Part shown: positions 1 to 10,855 of the stretch, piece after piece
Numbering within the stretch: the first letter of the stretch is position 1
Layout: each line of letters opens with the position of its first letter
From: Platycnemis pennipes
Lineage: Eukaryota; Arthropoda; Insecta; Odonata; Platycnemididae
NCBI GenBank assembly: GCA_933228895.1
Contig: OW121855.1
Span: 70,518,698 to 70,582,697 of the forward strand
Direction of reading: 5' to 3'
Length of the DNA: 64,000 nt
Notes under the pieces: model-generated
The model's input: the letters and a program-made list of their open reading frames with translations, nothing else
Database searches by the model: none
What the model was told of the DNA's origin: nothing
Made by a program: the position numbers and the translations under genes

Positions 1-690
1 CGCTAGACGTTCACGGATTTATTTAGGTCGAGTTATGTGAATAGTGGGCGTGTGCAAAATTATGCCAAAACGAATTAAATGTGATACGTTATATCCAATC
101 CGAGGTCGTGCTATGTGTTATTTCAGCTTTCTCTAGTTCCTCAGCTTTTTTGGAGTAGGAGAAGGTGGGAGTTCCATGATGTATCTCCAAGAGCAGCTTA
201 TAGGGTTTTTTGTAATTACAATTAATTTTTGTAGTTCTCTGAAGAGAACAGCAGGGAAACGATCCCCCCTGGAATGGTTCCAGGGTGGTTCCCTGCCCTA
301 AATCTTATGAGAAAATTTCTCATAAGATCTAATTGCCAATTTACTATGAGAAAATTTCTTATAAAACTTATGAGAAATTTCCAATAGGGTTTAGTGTACA
401 TTTTTTTTCATACTTTCACCATTTCACTTTTGTGGCTGGGTAAAATAACTAATTGAGTTAACATGAGAAGAAACAAGTTAATATGATCAAGGAAGGAATA
501 AGTACAACTCATTCTAAACCACGAGTGGAAAAATATCTTTTGCATGTTAAGTATTGCGATGTCGAATATGCTACAACGCGATTTGGTGGGAACTTACTGT
601 GTGAAAGCATGTTACTACAACATACGTTCACAAATGAATGTTGGTACATTATGGGACTGAGTTCTACTACACTGGTTTGAACTGCGAACT
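1..690. other. Intergenic DNA with AT-rich palindromes
   Basis: I see no gene here. Between 302 and 362 there are short dyads built on the core cttatgagaaa: a perfect 13-bp-arm palindrome with a one-base centre at 302-328, and a shorter relative at 344-362. A 65-codon open frame at 483-680 has no recognisable motif and is treated as chance. Confidence 0.5.
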
Positions 691-900
691 CACCATGGCA
701 TTGTACTACAACCTTGCAATAAGGTTACGCCCATAACCTTGCGGCAAGGCTACGTCCAGAACCTTGCGGCAAGGTTGGAAAACATGCATTAGCGACCTTG
801 CTGCAATGTTAAAATAAGGTTACACCTTGCAACTTTAACCTTGCTACAATGTTGTAATGTTACAAAAACAAGGTTGTCACAATATTACAGCAAGGTTAAT
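691..900. repeat. Degenerate array of aaccttgc/gcaaggtt dyads
   Basis: The words aaccttgc and gcaaggtt recur many times. In places they form the dyad aaccttgcggcaaggtt, with successive copies roughly 30 bases apart. The array decays towards the left end of the CACTG-ended transposon at 916. It is either a small satellite or the subterminal part of an older element. Nothing in it looks coding. Confidence 0.55.
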
Positions 901-915
901 GTGCCGTCTGGGTTA

Positions 916-2860
916 CACTGTTCTGCAAAAAAAAGTTCAAAAAATGCTCGGCTACAATTTAGGGTGTTTCTGGCTAATTTTGGGTCGCTGAATCCGAAAA
1001 TGACCTCCGTTTTTTTCTATCACCCTCCATTTTTACAAGCAACCCCTAAATTGGTGAAACCAACCCCGTATCTAAACTTATCGCTTTTCAAGGGACTTTT
1101 ACTAATGTTATCTGCTTCTGATTAAAAAAACTGACGTTTTGAGGCTATCAAGGTCATGAAAGAGACAAACTTGACTGGGGTTGAAAATATTTAGGGGGTG
1201 AAAATCGAAAAAAACCTTAAAAAACCATTGAAAAAACAAATTTTCTTCACTTTTTATTGCATATGATATGGTAGCTTATAGAAAAGTTTTTAAGGGATGA
1301 ATACACTGTTCACCCCCCCCCCCCCGTTTGTAAAGGATTAATATTACATAAAATATAAGAGGGAAAGGGGGGGTATAGGAGGTGGTATAAAGAGCTGCCT
1401 CAAAAATATGGATACAAAAATTAAATTTTTTTTAGATTACGTACCTGTGAAGTAAGAAAACAATTCAGTGATATTTTCTAAGTAAAAATCCTTAAAGCAT
1501 TGTAAAAAAATAGTGAAGCTATATAATTTTACCTAATGGGTTCTTCGTTTCCTTTTGTACTGCTCCTCTGGAACTTCTCTGATGATGCGTGCCCAACAGA
1601 AATCTCCCAACATACTCTGTGTCCTGCCAGCGTATCTTTTTCACTTAACCTTTAAACTTGTCTTTGACGAGTCTTTTGAAAACCCCATAGTGTCGGTTTG
1701 GCAAAAATAGCAATCCGTTAAATGGCAAGTGGGTTCACGCCAAACCATTGGCACTCCGAAATTTAGGGAACGATTTCCCCCGTTTAACCATTCACAAAAA
1801 CTTCTATGACAAACACTGCAACAGAATTTAGGGGCCCACGATTTGTCTTGGTCACCAATTTTATACCTGAAATAAAGTTCATAAGATTTCTGCACAATTG
1901 CAGTCATCGCTTTCCTTTGGTCTTTAAACATTAAATCCCCACAGATGTAACAAAATTAACTGGGATGATTTTTGCAAGATCGCGGCATGATCGCGAGAGT
2001 ACACTTTATAGCTCGCAAAATAACAAGCTAAATCGAACACACCACTAGAAAAATAAAGAAAGAACTTGGAATATTATAACCCGACACGCACGAAAGAGAG
2101 TGACGTACTGAATAGACCACTGGTTTATTTCATAGATGAACATCAGCAAGTGCGACTGCCAAGACACATGAAGACACGTTACAACGTGTCCAAGCGTGTC
2201 AAAACATGTGGTGAGTAACTTTTACAATGTATTTCCAAATGTTTCCCAATGTATTAATTGGAAAGGTCTCAACTCTTACTTTAAAAGTAAGGAGGACAAC
2301 GAAGTCAAATCATGAGCCCCCAAACGCTGTTACAATAATATTTTGACAAATCTGATTTGTGTCCAGATTTTTGTGGCAGCTTTTTATACCTCCTTTCCCT
2401 CCCCCCCCTTTCCCTCTTATATTTTATGTAATATTAATCTTTACAAAAGCGGGGGGAGGTGAACAGTGTATTCATCCCTTAAAAACTTTTCTATAAGCTA
2501 TCATATCATATGCAATAAAAAGTGAAGAAAAATGGTTATTTCAATGGTTTTTTAAGTTTTTTTTTTCCATTTTCACCCCCTAAATATTTTCAACCCCAGT
2601 CAAGTTTGTCTCTTTCATGACCCTGATAGCCTCAAAACGTCAGTTTTTTTAATCAGAAGCAGATAACATTAGTAAAAGTCCCTTGAAAAGCGATAAGTTT
2701 AGATACGGGGTTGGTTTCCCCAATTTAGGGGTTGCTCGTAAAAATGGAGGGTGATAGAAAAAAACGGAGGTCATTTTCGGATTCAGCGACCCAAAATAAG
2801 CCAGAAACTCCCTAAATTGTAGCCGAGCATTTTTTGAACTTTTTTTTTTGCAGAACAGTG
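916..2860. mobile_element. CACTG-ended DNA transposon with ~500-bp terminal inverted repeats
   Basis: The element begins CACTGTTCTGC at 916 and ends with the reverse complement at 2860. It is flanked by TTA on both sides (913-915 and 2861-2863), a 3-bp target-site duplication. The inverted repeats run from 916 to about 1415 and from about 2361 to 2860 and are close to identical by eye, including a C-rich tract near 1313 and its mate near 2451. CACTR termini with 3-bp duplications are the hallmark of the CMC/EnSpm superfamily, so I place it there provisionally. The 945-base interior keeps only one coding fragment (1641-1931, minus strand). The element therefore looks internally deleted and non-autonomous. 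Confidence 0.7.
1641..1931 (-). pseudogene. Transposon-borne protein fragment (GDQDK...FGVPMVWREP...DCYFC type)
   Basis: This 96-codon frame contains GDQDKSWAPKFCC, then CEWLNG, FGVPMVWREP and DCYFC. I recognise this string of motifs from a widespread uncharacterised family found repeatedly in arthropod and cnidarian genomes, usually as part of a much longer transposon-related protein. Four Cys in C-x2-C / C-x2-C spacing suggest a metal-binding fold. Only the N-terminal part survives and the frame stops soon after the last Cys pair. It sits centrally between the inverted repeats of the CACTG-ended element, so it is most likely the remnant of that element's own gene. The function is unknown. 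Confidence 0.5.
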
Positions 2861-2863
2861 TTA

Positions 2864-4005
2864 TTAGTCGTACACAGCTCTCATGCCACATTATGATTGA
2901 ATATTGAGGTCCTAGTATAGTTTCCTCAGAGTAACTACTGCCACAACATGATCCTCAGTAGTTCACCTCACTACTATTGGATCAAGAGTTACCCACTAAA
3001 AAATAATGGTATCATAATAGCCTATTATTAAAAAGTAATGCAGATGGTGTAGTTGGACTACACAGGTATTAGTGAGATTTCAGCAGTTAACTACACAGTT
3101 AACTACTTCATTTCCACTAGTTCACTCTACTATGGGATCAACTTGACCAACTTTTGGTTGAGTATTGCTTTGTACATCCTAAACTAGTGTAAGAATCAAT
3201 TCAAGACCTTCATTATGGCAAAGTACTCTCAAAGAGATTTTGTAATTGAATAAAGCTCTTTTCTCATTATCCATAAATGCTACAATTCTTCATCCTCTGC
3301 AGTTTTAAATGTCTTTTTCTCACTTATTGAATAAATGTATTACTATCTTTGCATCCACATTTTCCTTAAGCTTTTTTTTACATGCAACCCACAGTCAGTC
3401 ATTTATAAGGATTTTGAAAGCTATAGGACAACAGTAAAATGATATAATGCAAAGAAAAAGAATGAACTCCATTATCAAGAACTAATCATAAAAAAACCAC
3501 TATGGTGTTCCCCACTGATATGGACAATCATCATTATCATGGGTCAGCAATTCTAAGATTGGTATGATGCAGCTATGCACTTGATTCTCTTATCAGGTTA
3601 TCTTTCCACAGTTGCATACTTCTACTCTTTCACATCCTTAACAATCTACTCCATACAACTCATGTAAGGCCTTGTTTTTCCATTTTTCCCATTCACTTGT
3701 CCCTCGCCGATCCCCTTCATCAGGCGATCATGTCTAAAGATATACACGGGTATGAAAAATATCTTTTGAATTAAAAGAATAAATTATGTTAGGGAAGATT
3801 CTCTCTGGCAAGGAGAGAAATTTTTCAAGCACTTTACTCTGCTAAGCTAAAAACAACAGCAACACATAGGTACTCAATAAAAATTAGCAACTCTCATTCT
3901 ATGCACCCAGTGTCCGTGGCTCTGAGAGATAAATGTGTAACCTATTTCTACCAGCAGTAATAAAATCTTGCAGTGGAATTTATCAGTCTTCCCTGGGGAA
4001 AAAAC
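2864..4005. other. Intergenic DNA, no gene seen
   Basis: The sequence is AT-rich, with a local run of gtagttaactac-like words around 2930-3130 but no convincing open frame, RNA gene or element end. Confidence 0.5.
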
Positions 4006-5815
4006 CGAGTTAAAATGAGGTAAATCCAGTCAAATTTGAACTTGGACCAACTCGTAGGTACGAGTTGTCTCCTCGTTTGAGATGGTTTCAACTCTCAAGC
4101 CCCACAAACACATACAACACGCATGGCAAGCAGTCCCGGCGAAAAATCGAAATACAGTAAAACCTCGCTTTTACGTCCCCGCAATTTACGTTTTCCCGCC
4201 ATTAACGACTTTTTCTTCATGTCCTCACAATGTCCATATATCTGCAATGTAACGTCTTCCCTTTATTCACGCTAGCAAATTTTTGAATGGTTCGCCATTT
4301 ACGTTTTACGAGACGATTTTGCCGTGATTGTCGTCCTGGTTGCATAACTAGTGGTTGGACTCAACGCTCCGTGAAAGACAAAGTAAAAACTCATGCAGTA
4401 AGTTACCAGTATGAAAGAGAAATAAAATTTGCCCAGATATACCACCATTTATCGTGACCTCGCTCATGTGTGCAATTGTAATGCCGCGAGGGATTACAGT
4501 ACACGTACGTCGTTTTTCTCGCGATTGTTGTTCAGGTTGCATAACTCGCGGGATGGCTGATGCTATCGCATTGGTGATGAAATTTTTCATTTATTTAAGA
4601 AGTGTATGCTTTTCAGCATTTGCGATCTTGTCTTTCTTTTTTGGAGGCATTAATACAGATTTTAAAAAATCCTCCAGCCAAATTTCATCCTCATATATCC
4701 TACGAACACACCCGTAAAATCATCTCATTCTTCTCTAGCTCGATTCTTAAGTAGCTTTGATAGAATATCACTATAGTCTCCACACCTTTTCTCATAATAT
4801 TTACCTTAACTTACTAGCATGGTTGGATCAAGATTCCTGGCCTCAGTTCATCCTTATCTATGTCATTCTCCTCTTCTATTTCCAAGTTCCCTTGTCTATC
4901 ATTAATGCCATGCAGTTCTTTTCACGTTTTCCTTACCCCTATGCTGAATCTCGTTAAGTTCTATCAGCAGTTCTCCTGACTTAACAGTAATGAACAGTGT
5001 CTTGACCACTCTAGTGTCTACTACACCATCCCCCCCCCCTGCATCCTTTCTCAACTGCTTGCTGTTCTGCATCTTTCCTCATACACCTGTAAACTAATTC
5101 CTGATATTCTCTCCAATTTACAACTGTACAATTTTTTCACACTCTTCCTAATCTTGGCCCAACCATATGTAATCTAGTTAATATATCTCCCCATGTCCCC
5201 ATGCATTTCAAATAAGAGATTTTGGCATTATTGAAGAGGTTTTGTTGGAACTATATTTCAATGTTAAACTTGTCATTCAATGAAAGCAAGAATTAGGCAG
5301 GCAAAATCAAGAAGCAAGGAGTTATTCTTTCAGGCATAACTTTCATATAAAATTGCATACCCTCAAATTACACTTTCCCGCGATTTACACTTTTTTCTCT
5401 AGTTCCCCTAAAAAGTGTAAAAGAGGGGTTTTACTGTACCTAGTTTCAACTCGTTCAATGTGGAATTCGTATTAAGTGGTTTCAAATTGCAGACGAGGTA
5501 ACCTGTCTAAACTCGGTTCACCTCGTTCAAGGTGGATGTCGTATCAAGTGGTTTCAAATTGCAGATAAGGTAACTTGTGTAAACTCGGTTCACCTCGTTT
5601 GAGGTGGATGTCGTATCAAGTGGTTTTACCTCGTATCCTACGCTTATCGTTTTGACCTGATTCACCTCGTTCGTCATGGATTCCGCATCAAGTGGATTTA
5701 CCTAGTATCCAAGGCTTCTCGTATTAACTTGATTCACCTCGTTCGTTGTGGATCTCCTATCAAGTGGTTTTACCTAGTATACCACGCTTCTCGTATTAAC
5801 TTGATTCATTTTTAA
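4006..5815. repeat. Left satellite array (acctcgttt orientation), split by a transposon
   Basis: Degenerate tandem units carry the words cacctcgttc, aaactcggtt and tatcaagtggtttt. Two well-preserved neighbours start at 5509 and 5581, giving a period of 72 bases. Later units (about 5655 and 5723) are more diverged. The array begins near 4006 and is interrupted from 4155 to 5436 by a pogo-type element. Its core words are the reverse complement of those in the array at 7906-8830, so the two arrays face each other across about 2 kb. Confidence 0.65.
4155..5436. mobile_element. pogo/Tigger-like DNA element inserted in the satellite
   Basis: The ends are CAGTAAAACCTCGCTTTTAC and the inverted CAGTAAAACCCCTCTTTTAC, differing at 2 of 20 positions. 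They are flanked by TA at 4153-4154 and 5437-5438. CAG-starting termini with TA duplication fit the pogo/Tigger branch of the Tc1/mariner group. The 1,282-base body has no intact transposase. An internal direct repeat of about 60 bases (around 4302-4370 and 4500-4560) shares the words ttgcataactcg/ttgcataactag. The minus strand around 4830-4930 has a short acidic stretch that could be a transposase tail, but this is weak. Confidence 0.7.
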
Positions 5816-6660
5816 TATCCAGTATTTTTATTTATGACGTTTGTACGTCAATGTGTTAATATATCAATAATACTAAATAGCTATATGAACGATCATAATA
5901 GTTCATATCGCCAATATAATCGCCAATCCAAATCAATCCAATCCAAGGCCAATCGCACTGATCCTAAATATTCTTGACAAAAATTGTTAATTAATATCCT
6001 GGTTTTGACATATATGCAATGTTCTGGTAATAATATGGTAAATATTACGAGCAATTACAACATATATGTTGTAATAGATCATAGAGATTTGAACTTACTC
6101 CTGTAAATACATTAACAAAATTAAATACGGCCATACTGCTATTACATATTGTACGATTGGTTTAAATAAATTACTACTGTTTATTATGTAGTCTCTATAG
6201 TTTGTTTATTTACTAGGAAGGTTTTTCAACAACAACATGAAACCGGATGTTTACAAAAGATGAGCTCTCCCATAAACGCAATTGAAACTCCTTCATTTAA
6301 TAGTGTGACAATAAAAATATGGAAGTAAAAGGAAAAATAAATATATATGTATTTTTCAAATGGGAATGTATGGCTAGAAAATAAGAATTCTTGCATATCC
6401 AATAACCCTATTTTGAATTAAGATGCTAACTTGACTCAGGAACTAGTGCATTAAACGTCCATCTTTGATAATTGTGTTAACCCATGGCCTCCAGTAAAGT
6501 GTAATAAGCTCACCGAAGTGTATACTGTTCGTTGTGCATAAAATCGTGAAGTTTTTGTGTGCTACTGCATGTTGAGGAAATTTATCTGCTTGTTATCTGC
6601 ATTTATCTGCTACTGCATGTTGAGGAAATTTATCTCATCTGCGTTAAAAGAGTTAATTAA
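5816..6660. other. Spacer between satellite and small gene
   Basis: No gene is visible. A 27-base direct repeat beginning gctactgcatgttgagg occurs at 6561-6587 and 6609-6635, just upstream of the small three-exon gene, with cttgttatctgc between the copies. Confidence 0.4.
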
Positions 6661-6739
6661 TATAAGGATAGTGTGATGCGGCTACGTTGGAGATAATTAA
6701 AATTTCTACGCCATCGAGTGGACAATGTAGTTCCGTACA

Positions 6740-7399
6740 ATGTATGAAGTTTTGGCCTACGCTCTTGGATTTTACTGCGAGGAAACCCACTGTGAAGCAA
6801 AAGGAACGGATAGATTTTGTGATTTGAAATTCTTCATTCTAGGAGGTAAGTTTCAGCTGAGCTAAGAGCTGTCGTAGTCATAAGTTATTCGTGCTTACTT
6901 TAATGTGGATAGGCATTGAAAACTTTTCAGTTGTCCAGTTTCAAAGGTGAATTCATGACACATTATTTTGTAAACAAATCGTCTAATTTATCCAATGGAT
7001 TTCGCTGTTTCAGTTATATCCGGCCTGCCATTGTATTTTTTGTATTCTATGCACGAAAGGTAAGATGTTCTCCTATGTTGAATATCCTGAAATTAGTAGG
7101 AATTACATTCAAGTACCCCAATAATTATATTTCGAAGCACATTTAAATATGTACGCTTTGTCATACACTATTGGTATTTAAGAAATTATTGGATTATTTC
7201 TTTGCGTGGAAATCCCAATATTATGTTGTTCTCTACCAGAGGAAATTCTGCATGGGATACCAGAGTTAGCTATGCATTTATCTTTACAGATTGCTATGTG
7301 GATTATCTTAAAAGAAGAGGAACCGACGAGGTATTGCCGGGGCGAAAAGCTAAGAGAGTGAGGGTATATATATGCCCAAAAATTCAAGATTTGAACTAG
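6740..7399 (+). CDS. Small three-exon gene, 103 residues, family not recognised
   Basis: I infer coding exons 6740-6845, 7014-7059 and 7240-7399. The splice sites are strong: GGAG|GTAAGT, ctgtttcag|TT, GAAAG|GTAAGA and ttctctaccag|AGG. The phases carry through (1 base, then 2 bases) without a stop, although exon 2 is only 46 bases. The start ATG follows an in-frame TAG four codons upstream. The stop is at 7397-7399 and AATAAA follows at 7411-7416. The predicted product begins MYEVLAYALGFYCEE, has a Cys/His-containing segment (residues 12-28), a hydrophobic stretch at about 29-48 (LKFFILGVISGLPLYFLYSM) that could span a membrane, and a basic tail with PGRKAKRVRVYIC. I do not recognise a family. 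It lies between the two opposed satellite arrays, so it could be a host gene or element-borne cargo. A chance chain of good splice sites is possible but less likely. Confidence 0.5.
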
Positions 7400-7410
7400 A
7401 AAAAAAGTCT

Positions 7411-7416
7411 AATAAA
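7411..7416 (+). terminator. Polyadenylation signal AATAAA of the small gene
   Basis: A canonical AATAAA lies 12 bases after the predicted stop codon of the three-exon gene, as expected for a compact 3' UTR. Confidence 0.45.
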
Positions 7417-7905
7417 GATGCCTAATACTTCTTTTGTAAATTTGTTGCTTTGTTTCTTAATCTCCTCTTGCCTATTTCATTTTTTCAAATCCACATTTGC
7501 TGATGTAGGTGTACTATCATTGTGGTAACTTATTCCTAATGCGCATCTTGTATTGCTTTTATACAATGAAGTGCTTGGTTTTTGGTAATCTCTCATGAAG
7601 CAGGTAGTGTTCATTCCCCAAGGGTGTTTAAATGCATGATATTATGATGAGTGAAATTTTGTTTTACTAGTGCTTTAGGTGCAACTCGGTGATCAATGTT
7701 GAGGCAATTTGTTGTAAATAATATTACATTTTTGGATAAGGGATAATTTTGGTTCAAATTAGTATCTCAAAAGGAGTGGAATAGTAGTAATTTTCGATGA
7801 ATGCTGTTGGAAGTGGTTGTGACATTGGGGATAATTAATCTTGTATCTGTACAGGTTAGTCAATGAAATATACGGCTGAATAATATATTCCAGTTGTGTC
7901 CATTG

Positions 7906-8830
7906 CTATGTGTTCAGGTCAGTAGGAAGTGAAGTGATGTAAGGAGGTGACGGATTCTGGTTCCGTGTTACCGTTGTGTTATGTTGATACCGTGTGAAAT
8001 GAGGTATGGGGTTCCAGTTTAAACTCTTTGTTATCAAACTGGTAGAAAAGCTGTAAAGCGACGTCAATGAGGAACCAGGTTTAAACGAGAGTGTATGATG
8101 CAACGAGAGTGTATGATGTCTGGGGGTGCAGTTGAAACCATAATTTAGTACGAAACAGCTAATGCAATGTAAAACAAGGTAGCGTGTCACTAGTTGACAC
8201 TGGGTAGTGCTAGTTCAAACCAGTTGCTTCTCGTACAGGTCAAACGAGGCAATACGATATGAATCGTATGAATCGAGGTAGTCTGTTCTAGATAAAACGG
8301 GATAATGCTAGGTGAGACGAGTTGATTCTTGCACATTTGAAACGAGTTAATACAATGTGAAACGAGGTAGCGTGTTACTAGGTGAAACCAGTTGAAACAG
8401 GTTAATGCTAGATCGAACGAGTTGCTTCTCGTGCAGGTCAAACGAGGTAATGTGATATGAATCGAGGTAGTCTGTTCTAGATAAAACGGGATAATGCTAG
8501 GTAAGACGAGTTGATTCTTGCACAGTTGAAACGAATTAATACAATGTGAAACAAGGTAGCGTGCTACTAACTGAAACCATGCATTACGAGATGAAACAAC
8601 CACTTCCTCTCTAGATAAGACAAGATGACTCGAGAAGGGTCAAGCTGTCCAGAAACGGCAGCTACTGGTTGATACAACATCAATCGAGGTTACACGAGGT
8701 CAACGGACGAGGTAAAGCAAGCAAAAAGCGGCCATAACCGACTTGAAACGAGTTGAAAGAACGAGTTAAACCAAGTTGAAACCAGGTAAAAACATGCTAG
8801 TTCACTCTAACTCGTTTCAACTCGTACAAT
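7906..8830. repeat. Right satellite array (aaacgaggt orientation)
   Basis: Degenerate units contain aaacgaggtaa, gaaacgagtt and gataaaacgggataatgctagg. The best copies start at 8223 and 8421 with the word gttgcttctcgt, a higher-order period of 198 bases. Within the first copy an extra gaatcgtat is duplicated. The core words are the inverse of those in the 4.0-5.8 kb array. Long open frames on the minus strand here (7906-8190 and 8190-8603) merely translate the repeat. Confidence 0.65.
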
Positions 8831-9439
8831 CCCCATGGTTGGTAGAATTGTGTCGATAACATAGAAAGATTATAGTAGATACCTATATTAAATTTTTGGA
8901 ACAATACCAATGCTAGAGGCCATTGTCATGAGGGTGGCAGGCAGAACTTGTTGAGGATGAACTCCATGTAATTTAGGTACACTGCAAAAACTGACAAAAT
9001 TCCACCAATAAGGTAAATTATCTCTAGCAAACGTTTTCGATAATGAATGGGTAAAAGACGGAAAAAATTAGACGAAATTCAGGATTGACAACAATGCAAA
9101 TTGACAAAATATTATACGATCAATAATGCTCACATCCATACACAGATCTCCAGCAATTTGAATTAGGTACGAAATGGAGGGAAACAACCATGATAAAACA
9201 TAAGGTTTAAGACGAAAATAGAAGGATCCGGAATCTTGTAAAAAGAAAACAAAGTGGATGGACCGATATTAATGAATTTTAAGGAAGGTCGACCAAAAGT
9301 GAACCTTCAGACATAAACAATCACTGCAGCCATACTAATGCAACTGATGATGGCTTATACTATCATTAACCCATTAATGATAACCCGTCTATACGAATGC
9401 ACATTCAACGGCTTAAGTCTAAAGGCATTACACGATACT
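8831..9439. other. Intergenic DNA, no gene seen
   Basis: I see no open frame of note, no element termini and no RNA gene in this AT-rich stretch. Confidence 0.45.
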
Positions 9440-9649
9440 CTGGTTACAGATACATTAACACGTAAGGGTTCATGTACATTTGCGTGAATGGTTTCAGCGC
9501 AACTTGTACGTACCTATATGCATGAACCAAATAGAATAGGTTCTATTTTCTGTTCACGCATTCATTCATTTTGGTGTGGTTACACGGTGCATTTTCGCGT
9601 TCATGCATTTACACATTAAATCGTACGTGTTAATGTATCGTGTAACCAG
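9440..9649. mobile_element. Short inverted-repeat element (MITE-like), 210 bp
   Basis: The terminal 24-25 bases, beginning CTGGTTACA and containing GATACATTAACACGTA, occur at 9440-9464 and inverted at 9624-9649 with one indel between them. The interior keeps partial dyad symmetry around gttcatg/catgaac words. I cannot identify a target-site duplication, so the superfamily is open. Confidence 0.5.
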
Positions 9650-9898
9650 GCTTGTTCTTATACCTTCATCATGCGTCCACGTCTGTGATGTGGGGTGGAC
9701 TCGAGATTGCTGCTGTATGAATACAGTAGAAGCGGCAACATCGTTATGCATTTCATGAATGGAATGCATACATATGACGGATGGACGTACATTTTTAGCT
9801 AATTCTTTCCTGCACCCACTCGTCGAGATTAGGATAATACATGTAAGTAAAATTTCCCATTAAACAGCAATGGCAAACAAAAATAAGTTTCAACATCA

Positions 9899-10234
9899 TT
9901 AATCCACCATGCATTCACCGGCAACTTCCATTATCCTTGAAGAATCCTGCCAATTTTCCTCTTCCTTTACTTCAGAAAAAGCACGTATTAAAATTTTCAT
10001 CACTACATCACGGTAGGTGTTTTTGTGATACCAGTCGAACACACAGTTAACCACCCTGGACATTTGGATACGGCTTAGAACGAAGTCCAGCGAGCGTAAA
10101 AACGAAATACATGATGTCTTCATGTTCCCGCCAGTGATACTGCCAACAAACGCTAACGGATGCCTTTTGTTTTCACCGTTTACGGCTGAAGTAAATTGTA
10201 CCTGCGAATATGATAAGTCATTGGCTAAAGTCAT
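9899..10234 (-). CDS. Hypothetical 111-residue ORF, unrecognised
   Basis: This is an uninterrupted ATG-to-stop frame, long for this AT-rich flank. The product begins MTLANDLSYSQVQFTSAV and has a mixed soluble composition, including FDWYHKNTYRDVVMKILIRAF and an acidic EVKEEENW segment. No signal peptide or membrane segment is evident. I recognise no family. No AATAAA is visible just downstream on the minus strand, so it may be an exon of something larger, a decayed element gene, or chance. Confidence 0.25.
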   Translation of the reverse strand: MTLANDLSYSQVQFTSAVNGENKRHPLAFVGSITGGNMKTSCISFLRSLDFVLSRIQMSRVVNCVFDWYHKNTYRDVVMKILIRAFSEVKEEENWQDSSRIMEVAGECMVD

Positions 10235-10855
10235 CGTCGCAATTCAAGATGTTCTTTTTTTCTAATTTGTAGCAATTTAAGTGTTCACTACCCTAAATCA
10301 GTCTACTACCTATCTGCTTCATTAAATCAGTCATTTCGTAATTAAACTCGTGCATGGTACAAACTTTTCAAAACAGAATACTCAAGCAAAACGTTCTTCG
10401 TAATGAATGTCACCCTTGTCGAGTCCTTAAAATTTTAATGAATATGTATTACATACATGGTCTGGTCCCCGACATCTAAATATAATTCTTTCAGATCTAA
10501 CTAACCGACAATTATCAACATTAATGTTCTCCCACAGTAGCATTTTCTTTCCTTCCAGATAGCTTCTATGCACACACTGAAGATAATTAACTATGTAAAA
10601 TTTACCCCTTTCCTACCTATGGCATAACCTTCTCGAATAATGCAACTTGTTGCTCGAGTAGTAGTAGCGTTAGGTTGTTAGGTGAGTCGACGGTCACTTT
10701 ATTAAGGTCATGGTCATTCGCACCATTGTTGCTCGAAAGTATTGCACAGCATCAAATACCTACCAATTGGAATCTCTCAACTCCGTGCTAGCACATTGTC
10801 ATATGGTTCAAATTGGCATCATACATAAAAATGTGTTAAATCGATAAATGACTCT
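10235..10855. other. Intergenic DNA, no gene seen
   Basis: There is no supportable coding frame or repeat structure between the hypothetical ORF and the Penelope-like fragments. Confidence 0.4.

Noticed and set aside
6741..6830. Alternative start MKFWPTLLDF in the next frame of the small gene
   Set aside because: That frame stops within exon 1 and does not use the strong GTAAGT donor.
7906..8603. Two minus-strand ORFs with internal protein repeats
   Set aside because: They simply translate the tandem satellite; the protein repeat equals the 198-base DNA period.
3700..8830. CRISPR-like repeats
   Set aside because: The repeats are degenerate satellites without regular unique spacers, and the genome is eukaryotic.
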